From NCBI GenBank assembly GCA_900473805.1, contig UCMS01000027.1, positions 124,001-188,000 of the forward strand: a stretch of 64,000 bases of DNA, in the 5' to 3' direction. Both the position numbers and the translations under genes were made by a program. Within the stretch, counting starts at the first letter, position 1. Every line of letters starts with the position of its first letter. Positions 36,399-46,400 of this stretch are shown here, piece by piece. Source of the stretch: Hyphomicrobiales bacterium (lineage in GTDB: Bacteria > Pseudomonadota > Alphaproteobacteria > Rhizobiales > Rhizobiaceae). Under the pieces are notes generated by a model, which was given only the letters and a program-made list of their open reading frames with translations, was not told the DNA's origin and ran no database searches.

Positions 36399-37358
36399 AT
36401 GATCAACAAGAAAAAGAAAATTCTCGCAGTCTCGACCTTCGCATTTGCGGCGATGGTATCGGTCAATGTCAACGCAACGCCGCTGACGATCGACCTTCCT
36501 TCCTTTCCGGCCAAGACAACGACGTTGGTCCAGGACATGGCGCCTATGCCGATCCCCATGGGCGGACTTGTTGTTCAGGGCATTGCGGCAGGGTGGCAAG
36601 TCGCCTCGGCGGTTTGGTCAAACGCCATCTGGACCGGCAGCGTTGCCGCGTCACTCGTTGATCGCAGCCTGACCACCAGCACCGTCACGATCCCGCGCAG
36701 CAGGCAACCGCTGGTCGCGCCACGGCAGACGGCTGAAGACGTTTTTCACTCGGTTGCGATCCCCTTCAAGAAGCTGGGCGCATTGAAGAAGGCCGCCCCG
36801 ACCTTTGCGGAAATCGCCGAGGGTTCTGTCCTCGACTGCGGCGCGGAAAACTGCCAGCAGGTCAGAGCATTGGTCCAAAAGACGGCAGCTGGCAGCGGCA
36901 TGTCCTCGATCCGTGACAAGCTCAACCTCGTCAATAGCGATATCAACCGCCGTATCCAGTACCGCAAGGATATCGATGTGCACGGCAAGCTCGACCGCTG
37001 GGCAGCTCCTTCCGAAACGCTCAAGCTCGGCGCCGGCGACTGTGAGGACTACGCGCTCCTGAAAATGGCGGTGCTGGCCAGCGAAGGCATTCCGCTCAAT
37101 GATATGACCGTGGTCATCCTCTACGACACCAAACGGCATTTCTACCATGCGGTTCTGTCGGTCGAGGTGCAGGGGCGTCATTACATCCTCGACAACATGC
37201 GCGAACAGATCCTCACGGATGCGCAGCTACCGGACTATATGCCGCTGTTTTCGATCTCCAACGGACGCGGCTTCCTGCACGGAATGAAGACCAAGGGCAA
37301 GGCCCTTGCCATGAAGAGCTTTGATGGCATTGCCCCCGGCGAAGGTGGCGAACTCTGA
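36399..37358 (+). CDS. LapG-like periplasmic cysteine protease (BTLCP family)
   Basis: A 319-residue bacterial transglutaminase-like cysteine peptidase. A signal peptide occupies residues 1-26 (MINKKKKI, hydrophobic core, VNA). The catalytic triad is visible: Cys in LGAGDCEDYALLKM near residue 217, His in HFYHAVLSV near 250 and Asp in ILDNMREQ near 266. Upstream, YRKDIDVHGKLDRWAAP resembles the calcium-site region of LapG. LapG proteins cut type-I-secreted adhesins at a di-alanine near the N-terminus to release cells. The secretion operon and giant adhesin next to it are the obvious target. No LapD receptor gene is in the window. ATG 36399 follows GGAG. Confidence 0.83.
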   Translation: MINKKKKILAVSTFAFAAMVSVNVNATPLTIDLPSFPAKTTTLVQDMAPMPIPMGGLVVQGIAAGWQVASAVWSNAIWTGSVAASLVDRSLTTSTVTIPRSRQPLVAPRQTAEDVFHSVAIPFKKLGALKKAAPTFAEIAEGSVLDCGAENCQQVRALVQKTAAGSGMSSIRDKLNLVNSDINRRIQYRKDIDVHGKLDRWAAPSETLKLGAGDCEDYALLKMAVLASEGIPLNDMTVVILYDTKRHFYHAVLSVEVQGRHYILDNMREQILTDAQLPDYMPLFSISNGRGFLHGMKTKGKALAMKSFDGIAPGEGGEL

Positions 37359-37399
37359 CTGTCCCGAGGGATCAGGCTCATCGGGGCCGATCCCGACCA

Positions 37400-38056
37400 T
37401 CAATTCCTTACGATATATCCGACCAGCATCTGCTTGGAATGGACCGGGGCGAGTGCCAAATTGATCTGCCCGGTCAGCTGTTTGCCGGCGCAACTGGCGG
37501 TGAACCCGGTGGTGAGCATCCTGCGGGTCGCCACAAGATTGTCGATGGCCTCGTCGACATGGGTGTCGAGAACGAACCGGAAGCCTGAGGACATCTGGGC
37601 GACATTGCCGAGCAATAGCCGCTGTTTCAACATCGCCACGAAGGGCTCGTTGAACAACTGGATCTTCTTATCCCGGGTCAGCACGATGGCTGGCGACGGA
37701 GAGGCGTGAAGGAGAACGCCGAGATTCTCGATGGAATAGGAGGATTCGGCGGCAGCTAGACGGCGCCACATCCAGCGAAAGGCGACGACCCTCAGCATGG
37801 AGGCCAGATTGCCGCCGTCGCCGACTTGCTCGGCCGCCTGCTCAACGACCTCCCCCATCGATTGGCGTGATCCAGTAAGAAGCCAGGACAGACCTTCCCA
37901 ATAAACCGATTCCAGACGGATGCCGCGTCGCACGCCGCCGCGTCCGATGATGGCACGGAACTTCGGTTCCGCATCCCCATCATCGATCTGGAACAGCGTC
38001 TGACCGGGAAGCTCGATCCTATCCGCCTGAAGCAATGTCCGGTCGGAGGACGACAT
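37400..38056 (-). CDS. Small protein with RHH-like N-terminus and PAS-like C-terminus
   Basis: A 218-residue protein that I cannot place firmly. Residues about 35-75 (GVRRGIRLESVYWEGLSWLL, then SMGEVVEQAAE) look like the RHH_4-type ribbon-helix-helix found in small alphaproteobacterial regulators. Residues about 110-218 have a PAS-like strand pattern (PSPAIVLTRDKKIQLFNEPF, FRFVLDTH, LALAPVH, LVGYIVRN). It is the last gene of the type I secretion operon, 3 bases after the HlyD stop, so it is surely co-transcribed. It may regulate adhesin expression or sense a signal. No signal peptide or membrane segment is seen. Confidence 0.7.
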   Translation of the reverse strand: MSSSDRTLLQADRIELPGQTLFQIDDGDAEPKFRAIIGRGGVRRGIRLESVYWEGLSWLLTGSRQSMGEVVEQAAEQVGDGGNLASMLRVVAFRWMWRRLAAAESSYSIENLGVLLHASPSPAIVLTRDKKIQLFNEPFVAMLKQRLLLGNVAQMSSGFRFVLDTHVDEAIDNLVATRRMLTTGFTASCAGKQLTGQINLALAPVHSKQMLVGYIVRN

Positions 38057-38059
38057 GCT

Positions 38060-39352
38060 TCACCGCTCGGTCAGGGCGACGGATTGCGCCTTGTTGATGG
38101 GCTTCATCAGGTAGCTGAGAATGGTCTTGCGACCGGTCATGATTTCCACCGACGCAACCATGCCCGGAATGATCGGATAGGCCTTGCCGTTCCGCTTCAA
38201 TTCCGACTGGTCTGTCTTCACCTGAACGAGATAGAAAGTCTCGCCTTTCTCCTTCTCGACGATACTGTCGGCGGAGATGTTGGTCACCTCGCCTTCCAGG
38301 CCGCCGAAGATCGAGAAGTCATAGGCCGTAATCTTGACGATCGCCTTCTGACCTCTGCGGATGAAGGCGACATCCCGCGGTGAGATCTTCGCCTCGATGA
38401 GAAGGACGTCCGCCGTTGGCACAATGCCGGCAACCACCGTGCCCGGATCGACATAAGCACCGATGGTGTTCACTTCGAGCGTGTTGACGATGCCATCAAC
38501 AGGGGAGCGGATATCGGTGCGGTCGACGCGGTCGGATGCACCGCGTATCGTCTCGTCGATGACGGAGAGCTCCGCCAGGGTTTGTGCCTTTTCGGTCAGC
38601 GCCTGCTGACGCAATTGCAGCGCCAGTTCATCGACCTGCAGCTTGGCCTCCTCCACCGCGCCACGCAGACGCTCCAGGCTTTCGGTATAGACATTGACCT
38701 GCCCGCGCTGATCGGTCAGTTCCCGCTCGACCGTGATCAACTGTGTCTGCGCAACGAGACCTTTCTTGGCAAGGGGGCTCATGAGATCGTACTGCCGGGT
38801 CGCGGCTTCGATATTCTGCTGCAGGCGCGCAATGTTAGCCTGCGCTTCGCTCAACTCATTCTCGCGCTGGCGGACGCGCTCCTGCAGGACACCAAGCTTG
38901 TTCAGATAGCTCGCCTTGTTGGCGGCAAACAGGCTCTGCTCGTTTTCGCAGACCTTGCTGGCCACCGCCTTCACGTCCTCGGGGCAGATGAAATCGACGT
39001 CGTAGTTTCCAACCTCTTCGAGTGCCAGGCGTGCCACCTTGGCACCAAGAGCGCGGGCCTTGGCCTTGGCCTCGCCGAGAGAGGACTCGGTGGTGGTGTT
39101 GTTTAGCTGGACGATGAGCTCGCCCTTGCGCACCACCTGCCCCAACTGGACGGCGATGGTCTGCACAATCCCGGCTTCCGAGGATTGCACGATCTGGGTC
39201 TTGGAGACCGGAATGACCTTGCCTTCCCCTCTGGCGAGCTCGTCAATCTCGGCAAACGCCGCCCACGCGAGAAAGACCACGATCAAAAGCGCTACGAGCG
39301 AGACGATCGTGCGGGCAAAAAAAGGAGGCGTGTCGACGACCGCTCTGCTCAT
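38060..39352 (-). CDS. Type I secretion periplasmic adaptor (HlyD/LapC family)
   Basis: A 430-residue membrane fusion protein that bridges the ABC ATPase and TolC. One transmembrane helix lies at about residues 12-34. A biotinyl-lipoyl half follows (GKVIPVSKTQIVQSSEAGIV), then a long coiled coil at about 100-280 rich in Glu, Gln, Arg and Leu, and the second lipoyl half and beta barrel (IRSPVDGIVNTLEVNTIGAYVDPG). Its ATG overlaps the ATPase stop by four bases (ATGA), and it is followed after 3 bases by the RHH/PAS-like gene. Assignment is firm. Confidence 0.92.
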   Translation of the reverse strand: MSRAVVDTPPFFARTIVSLVALLIVVFLAWAAFAEIDELARGEGKVIPVSKTQIVQSSEAGIVQTIAVQLGQVVRKGELIVQLNNTTTESSLGEAKAKARALGAKVARLALEEVGNYDVDFICPEDVKAVASKVCENEQSLFAANKASYLNKLGVLQERVRQRENELSEAQANIARLQQNIEAATRQYDLMSPLAKKGLVAQTQLITVERELTDQRGQVNVYTESLERLRGAVEEAKLQVDELALQLRQQALTEKAQTLAELSVIDETIRGASDRVDRTDIRSPVDGIVNTLEVNTIGAYVDPGTVVAGIVPTADVLLIEAKISPRDVAFIRRGQKAIVKITAYDFSIFGGLEGEVTNISADSIVEKEKGETFYLVQVKTDQSELKRNGKAYPIIPGMVASVEIMTGRKTILSYLMKPINKAQSVALTER

Positions 39353-41514
39353 GGCTTCACCGCAGCCTTCTTCTGCATCGCTTCGATCACCGTTTTCTTC
39401 GGTCCGTCGGCGACCACGCGGCCCTTGTCCAGAACGATCAGACGATCGACAAGATCAAGCATCGTGAAGCGGTGGGTGGCAATCAGAAGCGTGGTATTGC
39501 GATCGAAGGCACTGGACAGACGGTTGATCAGGTGCCGCTCGCTCGCAAGGTCCATTGCGCCGGAGGGCTCATCGAGGAAAACGATCTTCGGCTTCGTCAG
39601 CAGGAGGCGGGCGATGGTCATCGCCTGCTTCTGGCCGCTGGACAAATTCGTTCCGCGTTCGCCGACGGGCATGTCGAAACCGCGCGGGTGGCGAGAGACG
39701 AACTCTTCCACGCCGGTCATGCGCGCCACCTCGAGCAGTTCCTCATCCGTCGCGTCGGCGCGGCCGATCAGCAGGTTTTCCTTCACCGTGCCGGAGAAGA
39801 GATCCGAAGACTGGCCGGCAACCGCAACGGCAGACCGCACTTCGGACATGTGATATTGGCGAATGTCGACACCGTCGATCAGGACGCGCCCGTCGGTCGG
39901 GACGAAGAGCCCGTCCAACAGACGCCCGAGTGTCGTCTTGCCAGAGCCGATACGGCCGATGATGCCGACCCGTTCTCCGGGCTGGACCGTCAGATTGAGT
40001 TGGCTGATGACCGGGTGATCGGAACCGGGATAATTGAACGACACATTCTGGAACGAGAAGCCGCCCTGCTTGATCTCGCGGTTGACGAAGCCCACCGTGG
40101 ACGGGCGATCTTCGGGTTGATCCATGACCTGATCGAGGATGCGCAGGGACAGGGTCGCCTGACGAAAACGGGCGAGGGTCATGGCGATCTGGCCGAGCGG
40201 CGCGCCGGCCCGGCTGGCCAGCATGACGGTCGCAACGATTGCGCCCATCGCCAGGCGGCCCTCGGAAAATTCATAGGTTCCCGCGATCACGATCAATACG
40301 CCAACGATCTGCTGGATGAGCGCCGTCAGGTTGATTGCGTTGGTCGAGACATGCTTGATGTCTTCGCTGGTGCGGCTCGAATGCTTCATCAGTTCCTGCC
40401 AGCGACGCAGCATGGTCGCTTCCGCACGCAGGCTCTTCAAAGTTTCGATGGTCGAGATCGTCTCGACCAGGAGAGACTGACGCTTGGACGCTTCGTTGGA
40501 GGCAGCCGCCATGCGATGGCCGATTTGGGCCTGGGCCCGCAGTCCGATTATGACAGACAGCACAAGCGCCACGGCCGGGATGATCGCCAGCCAACCCGAA
40601 ATCAGATAGATCACGATCAGGAAGATGAAGACGAAGGCCGTATCGATCACCAGCCCGATGGTGTTCGACGTGAAGAATTCGCGGACGAATTCGTATTGCA
40701 TCACGCGATTGGCATATTCGCCCGTCGACAGCGGCCGCGACGCCAGCGTGGTGTTCAGCACCTTGTCGAAAATCATCTGCGAGAGACGCAGGTCGGCACT
40801 GCGCCCGGCATGATCGATCAGGGCGGCCCGTGCCGTCTTCAGCAGATAATCGAAGAGATAGGCGAGCAATATGCCCACCGCGAGCACCCAAAGTGTCGGG
40901 ATCGCCTTGTTCGGCAACACCCGATCATAGACGTTCATGGTAAAAAGCGGCGAACCGAGAGCGATCAGATTGATGAACAGCGCGGCGATCACCACGCGGA
41001 CGTAGGTTTTCCAATAGGGCGTCAGGGCCCGCACCAGCCAATGGCGCTTCTCGATCTCGTCTGCCGTGCCGACCAATGCGTCATCGCTGTCATTGCGATA
41101 AAACAGCGTGAAGCCGAATGCAAACTCCGGTTCGAGCGCCAGGAGTTCGTCCCGACTGAGGCGGCTCGCCAAGGGACCGCCGGCGACATCGAGGGTATAA
41201 TCGCCGGAAGCGGAGACTTCCAGCAGAGGCAACGTGCCCCCATCCTTCAGGACAACGATGGCCGGACAGTCGAAGTCGCCCTCTCGGACAGCCCGCTCGG
41301 CGACACGCATGACCTGCAGACCGATGCGTTCGGCCACATGCTCTACATCATCGATGTCCAGGGACTCGACGATTTCATCGGGAAGCCCCGAAAACAAAAC
41401 GGTATCGGAGCTGGGCCGGCCATAATATCCGGCCACAGCCTTGAATGAAGCACGAAAGCTTTGGCGGGCACGAGTGCCCGCCGGTTCCCTAAAGGTATTG
41501 AGCATTTCATCCAA
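39349..41514 (-). CDS. Type I secretion ABC permease/ATPase (LapB family)
   Basis: A 721-residue exporter. Residues about 1-140 form a C39-like domain that lacks the peptidase Cys, as expected for adhesin and RTX exporters that do not cleave a leader. Six transmembrane helices span about 165-460. The ATPase domain has Walker A GIIGRIGSGKTT near 510, signature NLSSGQKQ near 616 and Walker B KIVFLDEPSGAMD near 635-647. It lies 12 bases downstream of the TolC-family gene. With HlyD and TolC proteins it forms a full export channel, presumably for the 4981-residue adhesin. Confidence 0.93.
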   Translation of the reverse strand: MDEMLNTFREPAGTRARQSFRASFKAVAGYYGRPSSDTVLFSGLPDEIVESLDIDDVEHVAERIGLQVMRVAERAVREGDFDCPAIVVLKDGGTLPLLEVSASGDYTLDVAGGPLASRLSRDELLALEPEFAFGFTLFYRNDSDDALVGTADEIEKRHWLVRALTPYWKTYVRVVIAALFINLIALGSPLFTMNVYDRVLPNKAIPTLWVLAVGILLAYLFDYLLKTARAALIDHAGRSADLRLSQMIFDKVLNTTLASRPLSTGEYANRVMQYEFVREFFTSNTIGLVIDTAFVFIFLIVIYLISGWLAIIPAVALVLSVIIGLRAQAQIGHRMAAASNEASKRQSLLVETISTIETLKSLRAEATMLRRWQELMKHSSRTSEDIKHVSTNAINLTALIQQIVGVLIVIAGTYEFSEGRLAMGAIVATVMLASRAGAPLGQIAMTLARFRQATLSLRILDQVMDQPEDRPSTVGFVNREIKQGGFSFQNVSFNYPGSDHPVISQLNLTVQPGERVGIIGRIGSGKTTLGRLLDGLFVPTDGRVLIDGVDIRQYHMSEVRSAVAVAGQSSDLFSGTVKENLLIGRADATDEELLEVARMTGVEEFVSRHPRGFDMPVGERGTNLSSGQKQAMTIARLLLTKPKIVFLDEPSGAMDLASERHLINRLSSAFDRNTTLLIATHRFTMLDLVDRLIVLDKGRVVADGPKKTVIEAMQKKAAVKP

Positions 41515-41526
41515 TCGGATGGACGG

Positions 41527-42984
41527 TTACTGGAGCGGCGCCAGGAGGTCCATCGGCACACCCGCCTTTTGCCGCGGATCCCGCTCGACATAGGCTCCAT
41601 CCGCCGACGTCTTCACGGAAAATTCGTTGCGCGCATAGGCTTCCGTCTGGGCCACGGGCTTGCCACCCATCACCTTCAGCAGAGAGCCGGTTGCGGCCAG
41701 GATCTTGTATTCTGCGAAAAGCGCTGCAAAGCGTGCCGTCTCGGCGACGATGCTGGTATTGAAGCGCGTGTTCTGCGCATCCAGCACGTCGAGCAGCGAG
41801 CGCTGACCGATCTTGAACTGTTCGCCATAGGACGACACGAGCTTGGCGTTCTGCGACGACTGCGATGCAAGGATCTGCGAGAGCTCGCCGCGGCTGCTGC
41901 GCTCGTTCCAGGCCGAGCGCACCGATTCCTCGATCTCCCTATGAACCTGGTCGGACGCATAGCGCTGTTCGCTGGCCCGGCGGATCTGCTCCTGCTCGCG
42001 GGCCTGATCGATGCCACCGCGATAGAGGTTCCAACGGGCAACCAGCCGAACCTCGAGATCGTTGGTGTTGCCCTGGCTGCCACTGATGTCGTTGCCGACG
42101 CTGGCCCGGCCTTCGAGGTCAAGCGTCGGAGCATAGTTCGAGCGCGCGCCACGCACGGCTGCATCCGCCGCATCGATATCGGCTCGGGCCGAGAAGATGC
42201 GGGGGTTGTTGGTCTTGGCAAGCTCGATTGCATCCTGCAGCGAACGCGGCAGAGCCTTCCCCAGCGAACCCGGCATCTTGGCATTGGCGATCGGCTCACC
42301 AACGGTCTGAAGGAAGCGGATTTTGGTCGCTTCGAGTTCTTCCTGCGCCTCGCGCAGGCGGGCCTTGGCCGCCTCAAGACGCTCGCGACCCTGGACGCTG
42401 TCCACATCCGTCAGAGCGCCACCGGCAATACCCTGATTGATGTCGCCCAGGATCCCCTGGTGGAAATCGACGTTCTGCTTGGCAATGCCGACGATCTTGG
42501 TCTGCAGGATATACTCAAGGTAATCCTGCGCCACCTGAAGGGCTACCGTCTCCGAGCGCTCCAGCACGCGGAACGAGGCACCATCGACACGCGACGCCTG
42601 CGCATCGACCTGCGCGCGGCGCGCACCGCCATCGAGCAGACGCTGCGTGACGGTCAGGCCGACATCCGAGGAGTTGAAGGTTTCATAGTCCTGCGTCAGC
42701 GTTCCCGTGCCTTCGTTCGAGAGGCGGCGCTTTCCCACGCCGGCTTCGAGATCGATCGAAGGCAGATAGAGGCCACGCGCCTGACGCAGTTCGAATTCGA
42801 CCGCCTCACGGTTTTTGACAGCCTGAGAGATCTGCGGGTTCGTGGTGAGCGCCTTCTGGATGGCCTCTTGCAGCGACATCGCGCTTGCGGGGGTCCAGGA
42901 CACCACTGCCAGTGCCGCAGACGTGTACAAGGCCGCGAACAGTCTATTTTTGGTAAACAATTTAGTGCCCCTGCCCAAATTCAA
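41527..42984 (-). CDS. TolC-family outer-membrane channel (LapE/AggA-like)
   Basis: A 485-residue outer-membrane efflux protein. A signal peptide occupies about residues 12-35, ending PASA before MSLQEAIQKALTTNPQI, the first helix of the TolC fold. Two similar halves of long amphipathic helices follow, and SSYGEQFKIGQRSLLDVLDAQNTRFNT near 385-411 is a well-known TolC block. The ORF starts at a TTG (42984); a second TTG at 42960 with GGGG upstream is an equally possible start. It is the first gene of the four-gene secretion operon and has a 439-base upstream gap for its own promoter. Confidence 0.9.
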   Translation of the reverse strand: MNLGRGTKLFTKNRLFAALYTSAALAVVSWTPASAMSLQEAIQKALTTNPQISQAVKNREAVEFELRQARGLYLPSIDLEAGVGKRRLSNEGTGTLTQDYETFNSSDVGLTVTQRLLDGGARRAQVDAQASRVDGASFRVLERSETVALQVAQDYLEYILQTKIVGIAKQNVDFHQGILGDINQGIAGGALTDVDSVQGRERLEAAKARLREAQEELEATKIRFLQTVGEPIANAKMPGSLGKALPRSLQDAIELAKTNNPRIFSARADIDAADAAVRGARSNYAPTLDLEGRASVGNDISGSQGNTNDLEVRLVARWNLYRGGIDQAREQEQIRRASEQRYASDQVHREIEESVRSAWNERSSRGELSQILASQSSQNAKLVSSYGEQFKIGQRSLLDVLDAQNTRFNTSIVAETARFAALFAEYKILAATGSLLKVMGGKPVAQTEAYARNEFSVKTSADGAYVERDPRQKAGVPMDLLAPLQ

Positions 42985-43423
42985 TTAGCACTTCTTATAT
43001 ACCGGAGGATCTCAGGCTGTGAAGTCTAATCCGCCCGCCCGAAAGATGCACCCAATTTTGATCTGTTGACACGCAGCACTTGAATTCTCGGCCAAGATTA
43101 AACGTTTCTGCTCTACAGGGCTCGACTTCGTCCCATTGAAGCGCTGTGAAAAATAAAACTTCGGAAAAAAATTTCCCGACCTCTTGCAACCACCGTGATC
43201 ACAGCAGCGCTGTGAATTAACGCTGTCTGGAGAAAAATAGGGCATGTCTCCCATCAGCCACAGGGAATTGCGTCCAGACGGAAGGATCCTCTGTGGATTG
43301 ATGTGCAGAACCTGAGTCTCTTTGCAGAATCAGCGAAGTAGTTCGGAACGGATAAACACGAAACATACATAAAGGGGCGCCCGATGGGCGCCCCTTTGTT
43401 TTGTTCCATTACCGTTTCATGCA
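42985..43423. other. Intergenic region between secretion operon and adhesin gene
   Basis: This 439-base gap lies between the adhesin stop and the TolC-family start, both on the minus strand. Apart from the hairpin at 43371-43397 it holds no gene that I can support. The right part near 43000-43200 is AT-rich and is the likely promoter of the secretion operon. Confidence 0.5.
43371..43397 (-). terminator. Terminator of the giant adhesin gene
   Basis: AAAGGGGCGCCC (43371-43382) and GGGCGCCCCTTT (43386-43397) form a perfect 12-base stem with a 3-base loop, 27 bases past the adhesin stop. The flanks are T-rich on both strands, so it may work in both directions. Confidence 0.85.
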
Positions 43424-46400
43424 TCAGTCGTGGTGGGTGACCGTGACCGAGTGCTGGTCGTCGAAGAGAACCTTCACGGCCGTGGTGTGGTTCTGTAGGA
43501 CGGCGATATCCTTCCAGCTTTCTTCACCGATCTGGACGCTCACGGTGGTATTGCCGTCGGCAACCGTTGCCTTCAGGCTTGATGCTGCCGTTTCCGCCGT
43601 GGCCTGCTCGCCCAAGAGGCTGTCGAGAAGGGCCGAGACATCGAGCTGGTCGCCCTCAGCGGACGAGTAGTCGGTGATCACGTCCGCCACATCGATGTCG
43701 TGGAGCGCCGTCTCGTCGAAGACGAAGGTATCAGCACCCGCACCACCGGTCAGGAAGACCTGACCCATGCCGCCATGCAGGACGTCATCGCCATCCGTGC
43801 CGATCACGGCCAGGGCCTCGGACATGTCCGAGCCGAAGATCGTGTCGAAACCGACTTCGACGAAGTTGCCGGTCGAGCCATCGTCGAAGGTGAAGGAGCC
43901 TTCGCCGAGGATCGTCTGCCCGTCTTCCGTCCCGCCTGTCGTATCCGTGGTGAGCGAGATGCTCGCCACGTGGTGATCGGCAAGGCTCGACAACTCGCCA
44001 TCGTCGCTGATGCCGTTGTTGTTGGCATCGATCCAGACCTTCAGCTTCGAGAAGGCATCGTCGCTGCCGTCGATCTTGCCGTCACCATTGCCATCCAGCG
44101 AGGCGAGTGCCGCCACACCGCTGGCGAAGGTGCCGCCGTTGAAGTTCGGCGTGAAGATCTCCGACCCGTCGTCGATCTTGCCGTCGCCATTGACGTCATA
44201 GGCGAGAACGCCGTCGTCGCTGGTCCAGGCAATCTGGTCCTTGTGACCATCGGCATTGATGTCGAACGTGACACCGGTGTCGATGGACGAGAAGGCGAAG
44301 CCGTTGTGGTCGAGGTCGAGGACGAGGGGGTCGGCAAGAGAAGTGAAGTTATTGGCTGTCAACTTACCGTATCCGACATCGACCAACGTCATCACGTGCT
44401 CAATGTTCATACCACCCGCGGCGGCAGGATTTGTGTCGTCATAAATTCTGACGCTGTAAATTCCTGCATCCGCTTTGTCAGTGTCTTTGCTGGAGTAAAC
44501 GATAAAGGTGTACACACCAAGACCTGGGAAATCATTGGTCGCTTTCGCGATCAGATTTTCGATATCTCCTTCGTTACCATCACTTCCAAGGGACGACTGA
44601 ACACCATCGGCGTACACAAGGGCGATAATCTTAGCACCTGTGTTAACATTGGTGTTGTTCGCTTTGATCTCTTGGAATGTACCGTCGACTGCGCTGAAAC
44701 CGCCGACGTCAATGGTTATCTTATCCTTGGCGACGTCAAAACGAGTTACCGTCGCAACGGTGTTTTCGCCGCTATTGATCGCGCTGTTCTTGAAGACAAC
44801 CCTGTCCGCACTGCTATCCGAACCGAGATCGATGCTCCAATCTGCTGCGGAACTTCCGCCATTGATGATCACCTTGTCGGCGCCGGAACCCGTAGCTACC
44901 GTTCCGCCTCCCGCAGACACTGTGATTTCATCCGCGCCAGTCGTTCCCTTGACATCAATTTCTTCTGTCTGTTTTGACAGGTTCAGGATACCGGACGACA
45001 GCATTTCCACAGTCTTAATGTTGGTAATCTGTGCGTCATTTGCACTTGTGAAGCTACCATCAACCCGAAGAGTGTTGTTGCCACTTCCACCGTCAAGAAC
45101 CCGATCTGTCTCGTCGCCGTACAGAATATCGTTGCTTGTACCACCGTAGAGCGCATCTCTACCGCCTCCTCCGTACAGAACATCCTCCGAAGAGTGACCG
45201 AACAGAGTGTCGTCGCCCTCGCCGCCGTAGATCGTATCTTTGCCGCCGTCGCCGTACAGGATGTCGTCGCCCGCCAATATGACGGCACCTGATCCACCCG
45301 TGGGCAGAGTTTCGTTACTACCGTCTCCGGTGATCACGTTGAAGGTTTCTGTACGGACGCCTCCGAGGCCGTCTTCAACCTGGACGTTAAGGATGTAGGT
45401 CGTGTTTTGGTCCAAATCGTCGGTGGCCTTCACCTCACCCGCGGCACTGACGGTGAAGCCAGCGCTCGAGCCGCTGAGGAGCGTGTATTTGTAACCTCCA
45501 GTATTATCCGGGTCGGTAACTGAAAGACTGCCGAGTACCTCGCCGTCCTTCGGGAACGAGGAATTTGGTTCGACAGCGGTCCAGAGGATATCGGTCGGCG
45601 TCTGGTTAACAACTTCATCGACATTGTTGACCGTGACCGAGACGTCCTTGCTCGACTGCGCCGTCCCGTCAGATGCCACGACGGTGAAGTTATAGACGTT
45701 GTTGCTCCCCTGGTCAGTCGGCGCCTCATAATCAGGCGACAAGATGAACGTGACCACGCCCGTGTTCGGGTCGATCTTGAACTTGGCAGCATCATCCCCA
45801 GTCAAGGAGTAGCTGATTGACGAGCTGTCCACGTCCGTCGCACTCGCCGTGTAAACGACGGTGGATGTCGGGCTATTTTCATCAATGGACGCCGATGCCC
45901 CTGACGTGATGACAGGCGCATCATTCGCCCCATTGATCGTGATCGACACGACCTGCTCGGTACCATCGACAGTCTTCACCGTGAAGCTATCGCTCAGGGT
46001 CTGGCCCGCCGGCAGAGCGTTCACCGCTGCATGGCCATTGTTCAATGTGTAGGTCCAGTGACCCGTGGCATCGATCGAGAATGTGCCGTAGCCATTCGCA
46101 GTTGTGCCACCAGCTCCGACAGCAACCCAGCTATCATTCGGGCCGTCGACGTCGACAGCATTCAGATCGCCACTGGTCACCAGGCCCGACGGGCTTGTCG
46201 CGTGGACAACGATGTTGTCGATACCGAAGCTTTCGTCGGTAAACTCTTGGTTCAGGGTGTCCCCAAAGCCAAGCGTGACGGTGCTGCCGAAGCCTGTACC
46301 TGTGAGGGTTATGTGATAAATTCGGCCCTCGGATGCCGGAAGATTGGTCGGCGCCGCAATTGTGTAGGCCCCCTGAATTCCGCCGATCACAAAAGTTCCA

